Source: Nansenia antarctica (taxonomy: Eukaryota > Chordata > Actinopteri > Argentiniformes > Microstomatidae). Taken from it: a DNA stretch of 64,000 nt. A program made the translations under genes and the position numbers. Positions 43,018 to 55,060 of the stretch are shown piece by piece. The notes below the pieces were generated by a model. The model searched no databases and was not told the origin of the DNA. It was given only the letters and a program-made list of their open reading frames with translations. The DNA lies in the NCBI GenBank assembly GCA_963989245.1, contig OZ022345.1, forward strand, positions 52,029,794 to 52,093,793. Direction: 5' to 3'. Numbering within the stretch: position 1 is the first letter of the stretch; each line of letters opens with the position of its first letter.

Positions 43018-43095
43018 AGGATAATTAGAGGCTGTTGGACTGGAGATGATCCGACAGGTTTCAGAATAGCTTTTGAGAAAGACACACACACACAC

Positions 43096-43947
43096 CGAGA
43101 CTTTGGACTTTATAGGAGCATAATTGCAGCAGCCATACTGGGTGGATTATCCTAAACATAAGTGGCTTTCTGAAACATGTCTAACAGAGTATTTCACGCT
43201 GCGAACAGGCATCCCTTCAGCAAACTGCTACAGAGGGCAATTACAGACCCACATACGTGTGTGCGTGTATTAACTTCAGAATGTTGACCAAGGTGATTTT
43301 CCTCTCTCTCTCATCGAGAAGGTGAGGCGTCGGAGTGAGACTAAAGGCCAGTGTGAGTGAGCATGCTCTGGTCTGAGGACATTCATGGGTTTTACAATGG
43401 GAATGGAATAAACCACTCATCCACCTGGCAGCTCTCCCTCTGGGCGCTGAGCCGTCTGACAGAACAATTACAGTACATTACAGAACATACCTTCTAGCAC
43501 TCAACGGTGTGACATGCTGAACTCTCTTATCACTTTGTGTTCTGCTCTTAAACATATCAATAACACTCGTCTGATCATCCATAATACCCTGACTAGTATA
43601 AAGACAGGCTGACGTAGGGTTAAAGCCTCCACATCGTACGGTCTGTTTGTTTCGCACAATACATGTTCACAGCTTTGCCTCAGGTCAAAAGGACAAAAGC
43701 ATCACTGCAATCTGAACCGATTACAACGTATGCCTGTTACAACGCATGAAAAAGCAACCTTCAAAACCAGCAAACTATAGCAAGAGAAGATCAAAGATAA
43801 TAAATCGATAATAGATGCGGTCCGTAGGCCTCAAGGCCTACAGAAATGTGTTTATTTTTAAAAATACCTACGCATGACATGAATTGATAAGAAACAAAAA
43901 AAACGCTGCAACAAAACATCAGTTGAAAACACAACGTGACAAGGCAA
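43096..43947. other. No gene seen
   Basis: Unique-looking DNA without recognisable coding or repeat structure. Confidence 0.4.
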
Positions 43948-44031
43948 CACAGAGGCCCCCAGTGCACGTCACAACACAGAGGCCCCCAGTGCACGTCACA
44001 ACACAGAGGCCCCCAGTGCACGTCACAACAC
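43948..44031. repeat. 27-bp unit, three copies
   Basis: ACACAGAGGCCCCCAGTGCA followed by CGTCACA repeats three times exactly. Confidence 0.9.
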
Positions 44032-44621
44032 TGAACCCTTTCCCAATTGTTAGGAACACGGCTCCTCGTGTCCTCTCCTCTGTCCTCCACTCGCTTCATC
44101 CTCAAAAAAGCATCGGAGGAGAATATGGAAGAGACCAGGGGATCTTTTCCTCCAATACATTTTCAGTAGGCTATAGGTGGAGTATGGAAGAGAGGATGCG
44201 AGGAGTCCTGTTACCTAACAATTGCCTTTCTCTCCTTCCAGGCAGTCTTCTCAAGATGATTCCATTAGTGTTAAAGTGAAGGGGAGAGTCTATTTTGGTC
44301 TATTCTGTATTTGGTAATGGACCAGCAGACAGCTGCTAATGGCAGGGAACACCCAAGTGGTGCTTCATTAGAGACACCATTCACTGTTCATTGTTGCTAC
44401 CACTAAAAACCTGTTTTGGTGCCGGGACAGAGACACCTGCTGTTCAAACCAGAGCAGAAAACAAAGATTACAGACATAATTAATTATATACAAATATAAA
44501 AATAATAAATAATTAATTCATGCTGGTAGTATTAGTTAGAAATGCCATCACGTCCTTATCCAAATGTATCCATAGTGGATAAGGTGAATGAAGTTTCAGG
44601 GTTAGGGTAGAGGTTAGGGTT
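44032..44621. other. No gene seen
   Basis: Nothing recognised apart from a short telomere-like GGTTAGGGTAGAGGTTAGGG at about 44600-44619. Confidence 0.4.
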
Positions 44622-44642
44622 AGAGAGAGAGAGAGAAAGAGA

Positions 44643-44737
<95 letters not shown>

Positions 44738-44772
44738 AAGAGAGAGAGAGAAAGAGAGAGAGAAAGAGAGAA

Positions 44773-44802
<30 letters not shown>
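44622..44802. repeat. (GA)n microsatellite
   Basis: About 180 bases of GA with scattered AAAG interruptions. All purine on the plus strand, so prone to triplex formation. The SLSLSL frames on the minus strand are artefacts. Confidence 0.95.
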
Positions 44803-44803
<1 letters not shown>

Positions 44804-45127
44804 ACCAAATAGAAGAATGAGAGGAGGACAAACATACACAATAAGCGGTGGAGACAGTCATAGCCTGTTCTCTCCTGGCAGAGTAAGGTGTTGTACGGTA
44901 GTTAGTTATTAACCTTTGTGACTGGGCACCATAGCGTCTAGCTTCAACAGCAAAAGAAAGAAAGAGGGACGTGGCAGGTTTTTTATTTGAACATGGGGGT
45001 CATGGTACTGTGGAGCGTTGAGTCAGCATATAGAACCTGTGTCATTCACTTAAGAAAGGAGGTAGGTAGGTGATTAGGATCATCCGCTGTATTATCACAT
45101 GGGCTTTAAAAGCTCCTACAGTTGACC

Positions 45128-45133
<6 letters not shown>
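44803..45133. other. No gene seen
   Basis: Spacer between two microsatellites; nothing recognised. Confidence 0.4.

Positions 45134-45219
<86 letters not shown>
45134..45219. repeat. (GT)n microsatellite
   Basis: About 86 bases of uninterrupted GT. Confidence 0.95.
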
Positions 45220-45220
<1 letters not shown>

Positions 45221-45480
45221 TAAAGGTCAAGCACATATGCAAAGCACTGGCCTCAGGAAAACTATGAGATTTTTATGCTATGCTTAAATTCCAATTCTCA
45301 ATTTCCTGCTGACAAATCCCTCTTCCTCTATCCCCATAAATTGACAATCTGATAAGATGCCTTTTACAGATTGTTTTATCCAATAGAAAATAAAAAATAA
45401 AATAATAATTGTTTCATCGATTGTTTTATCCAATAGAAAAGAAAAAAAAAGTACACACAAATTGAACCATATATACGTAT

Positions 45481-45660
45481 AGTGGATAGTGTACATAGCC
45501 TTTATTTATGTAAACCAGCTCCTTTCCCTTCTTGTTTTTTTAGTTTTTTTTTTCTTTCCTAGCACCAGGGGAGCCACCCCTCCCAAATGTCGTTGTTTGG
45601 TACCTGTACTATAGCAATGACAATAAAGACCATTCATTCATTCATTCATTCATTCATTCA
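45481..45660 (+). mobile_element. LINE 3' end, CATT-tailed family, copy 3
   Basis: Only the 3' UTR: GTGTACATAGCCTTTATTTA, TCGTTGTTTGGTACCTGTAC, CAATAAAGACC and about seven CATT units. Close to copies at 1592, 12037 and 59285. Confidence 0.8.
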
Positions 45661-46216
45661 TATCCCTGTTGTAAAGGCTGACCGCTTCACACCCCTATAA
45701 CACTGAGAGGCAGGCATGTCCTTGCCATGAAACACTCACAAGTAACACAAACAGTCACCTGCTGTCTTCAACTTCATTGATATTCTTGAAAACACTCTCC
45801 TGAGGAAGCAATTAATTGTCTTTGAGTTCATGTAAATATACATTTTTACATGTTAGAAATTTAGCAGACGCCTTTTTCCAAAGCGACTTATAACAAGTAA
45901 TTTGTCTATAGTAAGAGAGTCATCTGTACATTCTATACAGTCATCATAAGAAAAACAAATCTATGCTAGGACCAAGGGCCATTGGGAGACACTATGCTAG
46001 AAGAAGGAAAAATATTTTTTCTTTTGTTTCCTTTTTATTATTTACAGTACAGAAACTGTACAGGGAGTAGTGGGGATGAAGAGGTCTTTAGGAGGGAAAG
46101 TCAAGATGTATCCTGAAGTGATGGATCTTCAGTGTATTATCTATATACAGTGTTTTTATGGAAATAAGACAATTTAATCACACCCCTATCACTGTCTTCA
46201 TCCATGTACCGTACCT
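45661..46216. other. Intergenic with an inverted SINE tail
   Basis: An inverted teleost SINE tail (ATTTAGCAGACGCC, CCAAAGCGACTTAT) lies at about 45858-45893, minus strand. No coding region seen. Confidence 0.5.
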
Positions 46217-46224
46217 GGTCTTCA

Positions 46225-47190
46225 GGGCCCAGTTGTTCAGAAGTAATCTGATCGGATTTCGGCTATCGGATTGGATCAAATCGTGAAAATGGGTCGTTCA
46301 AAAGGAAAAAAAATATTCTGAAATCGTATTAGATCACGTTTTCAAGTCTTGGATTTGATCTGGATCAAACCTTCAGTATGTGTTGTTCAAAACCTTTTAG
46401 TAGGATTGGAATACCTTTGATCCAAAAAATCGGGATTATCCATTCTGGGTGATTTCAACCCAAATGTCTTTTTTATTTTTGTTAGTCACTTCTCCACCCT
46501 TAGTAGAATTAAAACGTCCTACTATTGAGGCATAATCACACCTAACACCCTCCAACAGTGCGTGGGTTTCTGCAACAGTGAAATTAGGTCCTTTAGAGTC
46601 CATGGTTCCACCTCTTTGGTGTAGTGAACATAGAGTTTGTAGGCCTTGGGCATGATTGATTTAATTGAATACAAGCCAAAGCACATCAGATCATTGATGT
46701 TTAATGGGTGTGTGTTTGAAAAGACCAGTTACACAGCTGTCTTATTCACCCTTTCACAGAGAATGGACAGAAAGGCCCTGACATGGCAGGTACTGTCCAT
46801 CGCCACCACTGTTTTAGTAGGAGAAAGGTAATAGGTAGCCTAATGTCTACTTTATCTACTTTATCACTGTAACGGTTAAACAAATAAGGTGCAAAATATA
46901 TGAATGTATATACTACATGATACATATGTTGTATTATTTGACCAATTTTAAAGTTTTGTTGAAATCCCCCCAGAATCCACCCTTCTGCTGAGATCAGCAT
47001 AATCCTTTTTGGATCAAAGGTATCCCAATCCTAATAAAGGTGCAGGTTTGATCAAGCTCAAATCCAAGACTGGATTACGTGATCTAATCCGATTTCAAAA
47101 TCCTTTTTTCCCTTTGAACAACCCATTTTAAAAATGTGATCAAATCCGATAGCCGAAATCCAATCAGATTACCTCTGAACAACTGGGCCC
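46225..47190. mobile_element. DNA element with long inverted ends, probably hAT
   Basis: Both ends start GGGCCCAGTTGTTCAGA. Inverted similarity continues for roughly 120 bp (TAATCTGAT, GGATTTCGGCTATCGGATT, GTTCAAA, TTGGATTTGA). Flanks GGTCTTCA (46217-46224) and AGTCTCCA (47191-47198) match at 6 of 8 positions, suggesting a decayed 8-bp hAT duplication. The 966 bp interior has no clear transposase domain. Confidence 0.7.
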
Positions 47191-47198
47191 AGTCTCCA

Positions 47199-47611
47199 CA
47201 GGGTCACAGATGCAGGTATGTGGACATGGTCCATGGGTGATTGATTGATAGCCAGTTGATCAGTTGGTTGATGGGTATGGTATGGTATCTAACGCAAGCA
47301 GAGAAATACAATCATATGTGTCCATAATAGTTGGGTGTACATTGTCAATGATTAATCTGAATAACTGCATAGCCCATGTTTCAAAACTTCTGAGCGCCGC
47401 AAATAAGGAGTTAACCAGGATTGTCAATACGTGCATCAATACATGAAGGAGAAAACATAATTTGGATCGCTACTTCCCCGGGGGGGGTATTCAATCAATG
47501 TCGGTAAAGGAAAATTCAGGCTTATTTTTGATCAGACTCTTGAGACTGATTTTCCTTTGGCAACGTGGATGGAATACCCCCCAGCACACAGGCTACAAAC
47601 ACACAGATTAC
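47199..47611. other. Intergenic with small foldback repeat
   Basis: GGGGGGTATTCAATC...AAAGGAAAATTCAGGC at about 47480-47522 faces TGATTTTCCTTTGGC...GGATGGAATACCCCCC at about 47550-47583, an inverted pair about 105 bp long and likely a short MITE. No gene recognised. Confidence 0.5.
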
Positions 47612-47619
47612 CTTCCAAA

Positions 47620-48778
47620 CAGGGGCGGCGCTAGGGGGTGGCTACTGGGGCTCAAGCCCCGGATGTTTTCTGAAAAGCCCCGAATGTTTTACTTAAAAAA
47701 TAAAATAAAAAAATAAAAAATAATAGCTCGTGAGTAACGTGCAGTACCGGAGTCCAACAGAGAGGCAGCAGCTGCGCGACATTAGCCTGCATACTGCGTA
47801 GCCTACCCTGCCCTGAAGAAGATGTGATCTCAATCAGTGCCTGACTTGCAAAATTGTAAGGATGGATATCCGAAAGTTGTTTTCAACAAAACAAGCGCCA
47901 AGAACTGTTGCAGCAGCCGTATCAGCAGCTGACAACAATGACATCACCAGCAGTGATGACATAGATGATGTTTCAGGTTTGTGAATCTTATTAGAAAGGT
48001 GACTGACTCACTGACACTACTTTTCCGGTTTGCTAATGCTAGCTGGCTATCATAACATAACGTTATGTTATAATGAAAATGAAACATAGCAAGGTACTGT
48101 TACGGTACATGGTAAGAAATCAAACAAAGGATAATACTTATACAAATAAAGTGAATAACAGGCTGATAGTCTTTGATATCTGCACTCTGGTTGACTGAGT
48201 AACAGGTGAAAAAGAATGATGTAACGTTAATGTTACAGCTAGTAAACATGGAGTAACCACATTAAGTATGCCCTTATGGTAGTATGTATGTATACAGAAC
48301 ATGACTCAAATCTATCCTAAGATGTAACGCTAACTAACTAAGTTTGTTTAATGTCCCAGGGGGGATTTGATTTCACAGTACTATACACAGGCCAACAATA
48401 CATGTAATATATCGTCATATAACACAGGACAAGACTCTAAATACAATATAAGTGGTGAGCACAGAGTCTGCCCTGATATACATACTGTAACATAACTAGC
48501 CTCAGCCCATCAATTATGTAATTCTATACAAATATAAATGATGGTGACTGACAGGGGGAGCTACGTGTGCTGACCTCCCTCTGTGCCCAGAACCACCACA
48601 ATTAGTTTGCTTCATTAAAGGGTGTGAATGTATATGTGTTCTCCAGTGCCTTTTGTCCGCTTTAAGGTGGTGGTAAGTTGAAGGTTGAAGGCAACATTTT
48701 CCGGCGCGCTCCGCGCGCACAATATATTCCCCCTCTGGGCTAAGCCCCGGATCTCCTACGATCCTAAATCCGCCCCTG
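47620..48778 (+). mobile_element. Non-autonomous hAT element with first transposase exon
   Basis: CAGGGGCGGCGCTAGGGGGT on the left and inverted CAGGGGCGGATTTAGGATCG on the right, flanked by the perfect 8-bp duplication CTTCCAAA (47612-47619 and 48779-48786). At about 47862-47978 it encodes MDIRKLFSTKQAPRTVAAAV followed by an acidic DDIDDVS stretch and a GTTTGT context. This is the N-terminal pattern of hAT transposases that begin MDIRKFF, here without the zinc-finger and catalytic parts. Confidence 0.9.
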
Positions 48779-48786
48779 CTTCCAAA

Positions 48787-49092
48787 CATAAATTTTTATT
48801 ACAATGAGATGACAGGGGAATGTACATAGCCTGTGGCGACAAGCATACTGGATTAGTGCATTTCAGTTTCAGTGCAAATTTGATACTTTGCTCGCCTTTG
48901 ATACGTTGTTGCCTCGCTCGCTGTAGGCGTGGGTTTGGGAAGGCACGTACTGTAATAGCGTCCATTCCCCGGGCGTTCCTTCGTTGCGGAGAACGGGGAC
49001 CTAGAGGAGCAGGGAATTCAGAACTACTGTATGGGTCATTTTGTATTACCATTTCACCCATCGCCGCTCACGCAGTGTACAAATCTAATCAA
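48787..49092. other. No gene seen
   Basis: Nothing recognised. Confidence 0.4.
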
Positions 49093-49368
49093 TAGAACGG
49101 TCTGACTTATATAGCGCCTTATTCCAAAGCGCTTTACAATGGCCTCTCATTCACCCCGTTCACACACACATTCACACACCAATGACGGCAAGCTACCATG
49201 CAAGTCGCCGGCGGCAAACTACCATTGGGAGCAATTTGGGGTTCAGTGTCTTGTCCAAGGACACCTCCGCCGATGTGGCCAGCCAAGGTTTGAACCGCAG
49301 ATCTGCAGACCTTGCGATCATTACACACGCCGGCTCTACCTCCTGCGCCACAGCCGCCCCAATACTCA
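49093..49368 (-). mobile_element. tRNA-derived SINE
   Basis: Read on the minus strand: GGGGCGGCTGTGGCGCAGGA with an A box (TGGCGCAGGAGGTAGAGC), a B box about 50 bases later (GCGGTTCAAACCTTGG), a body, and the tail AAAGCGCTTTGGAATAAGGC. Both pol III boxes are well kept. Confidence 0.85.
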
Positions 49369-49644
49369 ACATAACTGCTAATGAACACTAACAAGCAGTT
49401 CTGCTCGGGGGGGGGGGTTGTTTTCTGATGCACTGATCTATGTCTAATTCAATTTGGAGAAAATGAAAGCTATTTCTCCTTCTAAGAGCATACACACCCC
49501 TATTGTGAGGGAAGAGGCTGCTAGGAAAAGAGAAACCAGGCAGAGGGAGGGGATGAGAGGGAGGGGATGAGAGGGAGGAGATGAGTCCTACTGGGTTCTA
49601 AATCCAGGAGGCACAGAGAGGTGTGGCCTGGTGGGAACTGGCTG
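49369..49644. other. Spacer with duplicated flank
   Basis: About 49545-49645 (GAGGGAGGGGATGAGAGGGA, CTACTGGGTTCTAAATCCAG, GTGGCCTGGTGGGAACTGGC) recurs at about 50070-50175, so one unit flanks each side of the first 31-bp array. Confidence 0.7.
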
Positions 49645-50066
49645 TCCTAACCTGTTAACATGGGCTGTGTGGCTGCTCTAACCTGTTAACATGGGCTGTG
49701 TGGCTGCTCTAACCTGTTAACATGGGCTGTGTGGCTGCTCTAACGTCTAACCTGTTAACATGGGCTGTGTGGCTGCTCTAACCTGTTACCATGGGCTGTG
49801 TGGCTGCTCTAACTTGTTAACATGGGCTGTGTGGCTGCTCTAACCTGTTAACATGGGCTGTGTGGCTGCTCTAACCTGTTAACATGGGCTGTATGGCTGC
49901 TCTAACTTGTTAACATGGGCTGTGTGGCTGCTCTAACCTGTTAACATGGGCTGTGTGGCTGCTCTAACCTGTTAACATGGCTGTATGGCTGCTCTAACCT
50001 GTTAACATGGGCTGTATGGCTGCTCTAACCTGTTAACATGGGCTGTGTGGCTGCTCTAACCTGTTA
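49645..50066. repeat. 31-bp minisatellite, block 1
   Basis: About 13 units of GGGCTGTGTGGCTGCTCTAA plus CCTGTTAACAT, with GTGTGG/GTATGG variants and small indels. The same unit forms block 2 at 52228-52640. Confidence 0.95.
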
Positions 50067-50263
50067 ACATGAGAGGGAGGGGATGAGAGGGAGGGGATGA
50101 GAGGGAGGGAATGAGTCTTACTGGGTTCTAAATCCAGGAGGCACAGAGAGGTGTGGCCTGGTGGGAACTGGCTGTCTCAGTCCAGGCTGCCGTAGTGGCT
50201 GTCGGGTCACTCTCGGGCCATGCAGGCTACCTCAGCTGCTGTGGCTCTCGTGCTTGCGGTGTC

Positions 50264-52105
50264 CACATAGACAGACAGACAGACAGACAGACAGCGTGTC
50301 CACACAGACAGACAGACAGCGTGTCCACACAGGCAGACAGACAGCGTGTCCACACAGACAGACAGCGTGTCCACACAGACAGACAGACAGTGTGTCCACA
50401 CAGACAGCGTGTCCACACAGACAGACAGACAGCGTGTCCACACAGACAGACAGACAGCGTGTCCACACAGACAGACAGACAGCGTGTCCACACAGACAGA
50501 CAGACAGCGTGTCCACACAGACAGACAGACAGTGTGTCCACACAGACAGCGTGTCCACACAGACAGACAGACAGCGTGTCCACACAGACAGACAGACAGC
50601 GTGTCCACACAGACAGACAGACAGCGTGTCCACACAGACAGACAGACAGCGTGTCCACACAGACAGACAGACAGCGTGTCCACACAGACAGACAGTGTGT
50701 CCACACAGACAGACAGCGTGTCCACACAGACAGACAGACAGCATGTCCACACAGACAGACAGACAGCGTGTCCACACAGACAGACAGACAGCATGTCCAC
50801 ACAGACAGACAGACAGCGTGTCCACACAGACAGACAGACAGACAGCGTGTCCACACAGACAGACAGACAGCATGTCCACACAGACAGACAGACAGCATGT
50901 CCACACAGACAGACAGACAGCATGTCCACACAGACAGACAGACAGCGTGTCCACACAGACAGACAGACAGCGTGTCCACACAGACAGACAGCGTGTCCAC
51001 ACAGACAGACAGACAGACAGCGTGTCCACACAGACAGACAGACAGCGTGTCCACACAGACAGACAGACAGCGTGTCCACACAGACAGACAGACAGCGTGT
51101 CCACACAGACAGACAGCGTGTCCACACAGACAGACAGACAGCGTGTCCACACAGACAGACAGACAGCGTGTCCACACAGACAGACAGACAGCGTGTCCAC
51201 ACAGACAGACAGCGTGTCCACACAGACAGACAGACAGCGTGTCCACACAGACAGACAGACAGCATGTCCACACAGACAGACAGACAGCATGTCCACACAG
51301 ACAGACAGACAGCATGTCCACACAGACAGACAGACAGCGTGTCCACACAGACAGACAGACAGCGTGTCCACACAGACAGACAGACAGCGTGTCCACACAG
51401 ACAGACAGACAGACAGCGTGTCCACACAGACAGACAGACAGCGTGTCCACACAGACAGACAGACAGCGTGTCCACACAGACAGACAGACAGCGTGTCCAC
51501 ACAGACAGACAGACAGCATGTCCACACAGACAGACAGACAGCGTGTCCACACAGACAGACAGACAGCGTGTCCACACAGACAGACAGCGTGTCCACACAG
51601 ACAGACAGACAGACAGCGTGTCCACACAGACAGACAGACAGCGTGTCCACACAGACAGACAGACAGCGTGTCCACACAGACAGACAGACAGCGTGTCCAC
51701 ACAGACAGACAGACAGCGTGTCCACACAGACAGACAGACAGCGTGTCCACACAGACAGACAGACAGCGTGTCCACACAGACAGACAGACAGCGTGTCCAC
51801 ACAGACAGGCAGACAGACAGCGTGTCCACACAGACAGACAGACAGCGTGTCCACACAGACAGACAGACAGCGTGTCCACACAGGCAGACAGACAGCGTGT
51901 CCACACAGACAGACAGACAGCGTGTCCACACAGACAGACAGACAGCATGTCCACACACACAGACAGACAGACAGCATGTCCACACACACAGACAGACAGA
52001 CAGCGTGTCCACACAGACAGACAGACAGCGTGTCCACACAGACAGACAGCGTGTCCACACAGACAGACAGACAGACAGACAGCGTGTCCACACAGACAGA
52101 CAGCG
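50264..52105. repeat. 25-bp satellite array, about 1.84 kb
   Basis: More than 70 units of CGTGTCCACACAGACAGACA plus GACAG. Units vary by whole AGAC steps (21, 25, 29 bp) and by GCGTG/GCATG/GTGTG variants, some occurring in runs. The unit lacks stops, so nearly every frame is open on both strands (up to about 700 codons); these are artefacts. One strand has (CAGA)-rich and the other (TCTG)-rich content. Confidence 0.97.
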
Positions 52106-52227
52106 GGTCTGCTGCTCTGCAACTGCCAGCCCTGTTTTTCTACATTGAGTTTGCCTTTGATAATCGCCATCAATAATATATCATATACATCAATAATGTT
52201 TCATTTAATTTCACTGCACCAACACGA

Positions 52228-52640
52228 GTGGCTGAAACGGGCTGTGTGGCCACTCTAACCTGTTAACATGGGCTGTGTGGCTGCTCTAACCTGTTAACAT
52301 GGGCTGTGTGGCCGCTCTAACCTGTTAACATGGGCTGTGTGGCTGCTCTAACCTGTTAACATGGGCTGTGTGGCTGCTCTAACCTGTTAACATGGGCTGT
52401 GTGGCTGCTCTAACCTGTTAACATGGGCTGTATGGCTGCTCTAACCTGTTAACATGGGCTGTATGGCTGCTCTAACCTGTTAACATGTGTGTGGCTGCTC
52501 TAAGCTGTTAACATGGGCTGTGTGGCTGCTCTAACCTGTTAACATGGGCTTTATGGCTGCTCTAACCTGTTAACATGGGCAGTATGGCTGCTCTAAGCTG
52601 TTAACATGGGCTGTGTGGCTGCTCTAACCTGTTAACATGG
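52228..52640. repeat. 31-bp minisatellite, block 2
   Basis: About 13 units of the 31-bp repeat seen at 49645-50066, including one short unit (ACATGTGTGTGGCTG). It resumes after a 120-bp unique piece that follows the 25-bp satellite. Confidence 0.95.
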
Positions 52641-53624
52641 GAGTCGAAATGAAAAACAAGAGTTTCTGTGATGCATACGCAGGAGGTGTGTCCCGGGCCT
52701 TAACCCCCTGTTGTCAAAGATGATATTTGGAACCTTCTCTGATGAAAGAGAGAGAGAAACCCTTGAGACTCCATAGACAGAGTGTGAATTAATATGCTTG
52801 CACTTTACCTGGCAGTTCACCTTACTTGGCTGGCACAAATTTGTGGTTTTGCTTTCGTAAAAATAGCTGCTATGCTGTAAGACAATATTTGTGAAGAATT
52901 CAGCCATTTATCATTATTTTGTCAATCCCCCCAAAACACTTTTCTTGTACCCTTTAGGGTTACAGCTTGGGTGAGTTGAGTTTTCCACTCAAACAAAGGC
53001 CTCTATTACTATCCTTCTTTTTCTGTATTTATTTTAATGCTATATGTAAAGCACTTTGAATTGCCTCTGTTGTATGAAATGTGCTATACAAATAAACTTG
53101 CCTTGCCTTGCCTCATAGAAGTGTTGTGAAGCACTGTGACCCACCCAGGGTCAGATTAATGTAGACCTACAGGAATGCCTTATCTCCTCAGAAACCTGGA
53201 AAGACTAGATGGGCAATATAGATGGGCCTAGATGAAACTCACAACACATGTGGCCAAGTCGTGGCTTAGCGGTAACACACCGGATATTTGCACATGTGTA
53301 TGAGTCTGGCACACGTGCATATGCTCTTGTTATGGAAATTCCTACTGTTTTCTAGTAACTATGCAATTTCCCATGTGAATCAACATTCATCTATCTCATG
53401 TCTGATTATACTATAAAAACCTGATGTAACTTCCAAAGTTCTGAATTTATTTAAGGTCGGCATGACCTTATGGGAGTGACCTTACTTGTCCAAATATAAC
53501 ACTGTGCAACTGTGATTTTCATCAGATCATCAGACCATCTAGGCGTTGCAAACTCTAGATTATCGATCTCATTGATACTTAAGAATAAACGGCTTACGCT
53601 TCTGATAACTCTCCTGTGTTAATA
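52641..53624. other. Intergenic with a retroelement 3' tail
   Basis: About 53013-53110 (GTAAAGCACTTTGAATTGCC, GTGCTATACAAATAAACTTG, CCTTG repeats) is a common fish LINE/SINE 3' end, plus strand. The rest is unrecognised. Confidence 0.55.
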
Positions 53625-54545
53625 GCAATTAGAGAACAACACTCTCCCTGAAACGTGAGCGTCCTGTCCAATGTCACGCCGAGATAGATTGGCTCAGCGG
53701 AACATGGCAAGGGAGTTCCATCTAGGTATACTCTTAGCTCACGTTTAGCCTCCCTGTTTTAAGGTGGAAGGCAGCCGATACCGTCTTTGCCTCGCTAAGC
53801 TTCAATCTCCATTTCCGGAAGTATGCCAATAGTGTCTGCATGTCCTGGCTCAGAATCCCCTCCACAGACTGCCAATTTCCAGCAGAGTACACCACTGCGA
53901 GGTCGTCTGCGTAGGCGTACTTCCGCGAGAGTGTGTTGGGCAGGTCATAGGTGTATATATTATAGAGGAGGGGGGCCAGGACCGATCCCTGAGGGACGCT
54001 GTTCTTAAGGCGTCGAAGCCTGCTTAGCTGTCCGCAATCGGTGGTGAGAGTAAAGCTGCGGTTACGGATGAGCTCCATGATCATTCTGACCATGTGCCTG
54101 TCCGGCAGCAGGCGGAGCAGCTTGCAGGTGAGGCTGCGATGCCATACGGTATCGTAGGCAGCCGTCAGGTCTATAAAGACGGCCCCGGCCTTCTTTTTTG
54201 CCGAAAAGCAATCCTCGATGTCTTGAGTCATAAGGGTGACTTGATCTACGGTCGACCTCCCGCGTCGGAACCCGGCCTGCTCACGTGGGAGCAGCGGGTC
54301 GACAATTGGTTCGATGCGGGTGTAGATGAGACGCTCGAGGATCTTGAAGGGGATGCATAACAGAGAGATGGGACGGTAACTCTTAGGGTCCCCTTCAGGC
54401 TTATTCGGTTTAGGGATCGCAACAACTAGGGCTCTTCGCCAGATTTTGGGGATCTTGAGTTGGCGCAAACTGGAAGTGAGGAACGCTCTCAGCCAGGACT
54501 TCAAGGTGGGTGCGGCATGGAGAATAAGCTCCGTATATCATATTT
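53625..54545 (-). mobile_element. Jockey/CR1-like LINE RT fragment
   Basis: The minus-strand frame reads YTELILHAAPTLKSWLRAFL, ALVVAIPKPNKPEGDPKSYRP, EQAGFRRGRSTVDQV, AVFIDLTAAYDTVWH, NSVPQGSVLAPLLYNIY and YAYADDLAVVY (both catalytic blocks present) to 53734. After a one-base shift it reads REAKRELRVYLDGTPLP and YLGVTLDRTLTF to about 53625. Endonuclease and 3' UTR are missing. Clade is uncertain: APE-type LINE of the jockey/CR1 assemblage. Confidence 0.8.
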
Positions 54546-54758
54546 AATGCTAAAAATAGGAAATGAAACAAAATAAATGAATGGGAGGAATGTGGGGAGT
54601 GTATAGTGTGCTGGTTGATCTGTTTGTGGGATGTGTATTTACTCTATGTGTAATGACAGGCGGGTTGTGTCTCTTGACTATGTATAAGCGTTTATGCTAT
54701 GTGTGATGTGATATGTGAATGGCGAGTCCAATGCGTGCCAATGTGAGCTGGGCTGTTA

Positions 54759-55060
54759 GATTAGTTCATCATCATCACTTTCGTGCGTCACGGCTTGGGA
54801 AACGTCATCGTTCTGGCACTGGCTGCTGCACTGACACATGTCGGTACAGGCTAAGTTCTTAGCTCTGCATGAACATCTGCCAGAAGAACAGTCAGTTTTG
54901 CATTTGCATTGTACCATCTCAATGATGGACTTTGGGGCTGGGAGGACGTCTGTGGTTGTTGGTTTAAGCATGCCATCCTCATGTTTGGAGTACCAATTTT
55001 GCAGGGGATCCAATTATGGATCCTGCAGAGCAATGGCTGCCTGTGCCCATACATTTTATT
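54759..55060 (-). pseudogene. CXC-like cysteine-rich fragment
   Basis: A minus-strand frame of 85 residues begins MDPLQNWYSKHEDGM and contains VQCKCKTDCSSGRCSCRAKN followed by CTDMCQCSSQC, ten cysteines in about 33 residues, then an acidic end SDDDELI. The spacing resembles TSO1/tesmin CXC-type zinc-binding repeats and a Cys-rich tail often seen in transposon-associated fish proteins. Upstream the frame continues past a stop (WAQAAIALQDP) and then ends, so it looks like a relic. Function unknown. Confidence 0.5.

Noticed and set aside
44513..44861. Ser-Leu-rich frames
   Set aside because: Antisense translation of the (GA)n tract.
50264..52105. CRISPR-like array
   Set aside because: Repeats are directly adjacent without unique spacers, and the context is a vertebrate genome.
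50153..52258. Very long frames (about 600-700 codons) on several frames of both strands
   Set aside because: They arise because the 25-bp satellite unit has no stop in most frames; the peptides are pure repeats (TDRQ..., SVCLSV...).
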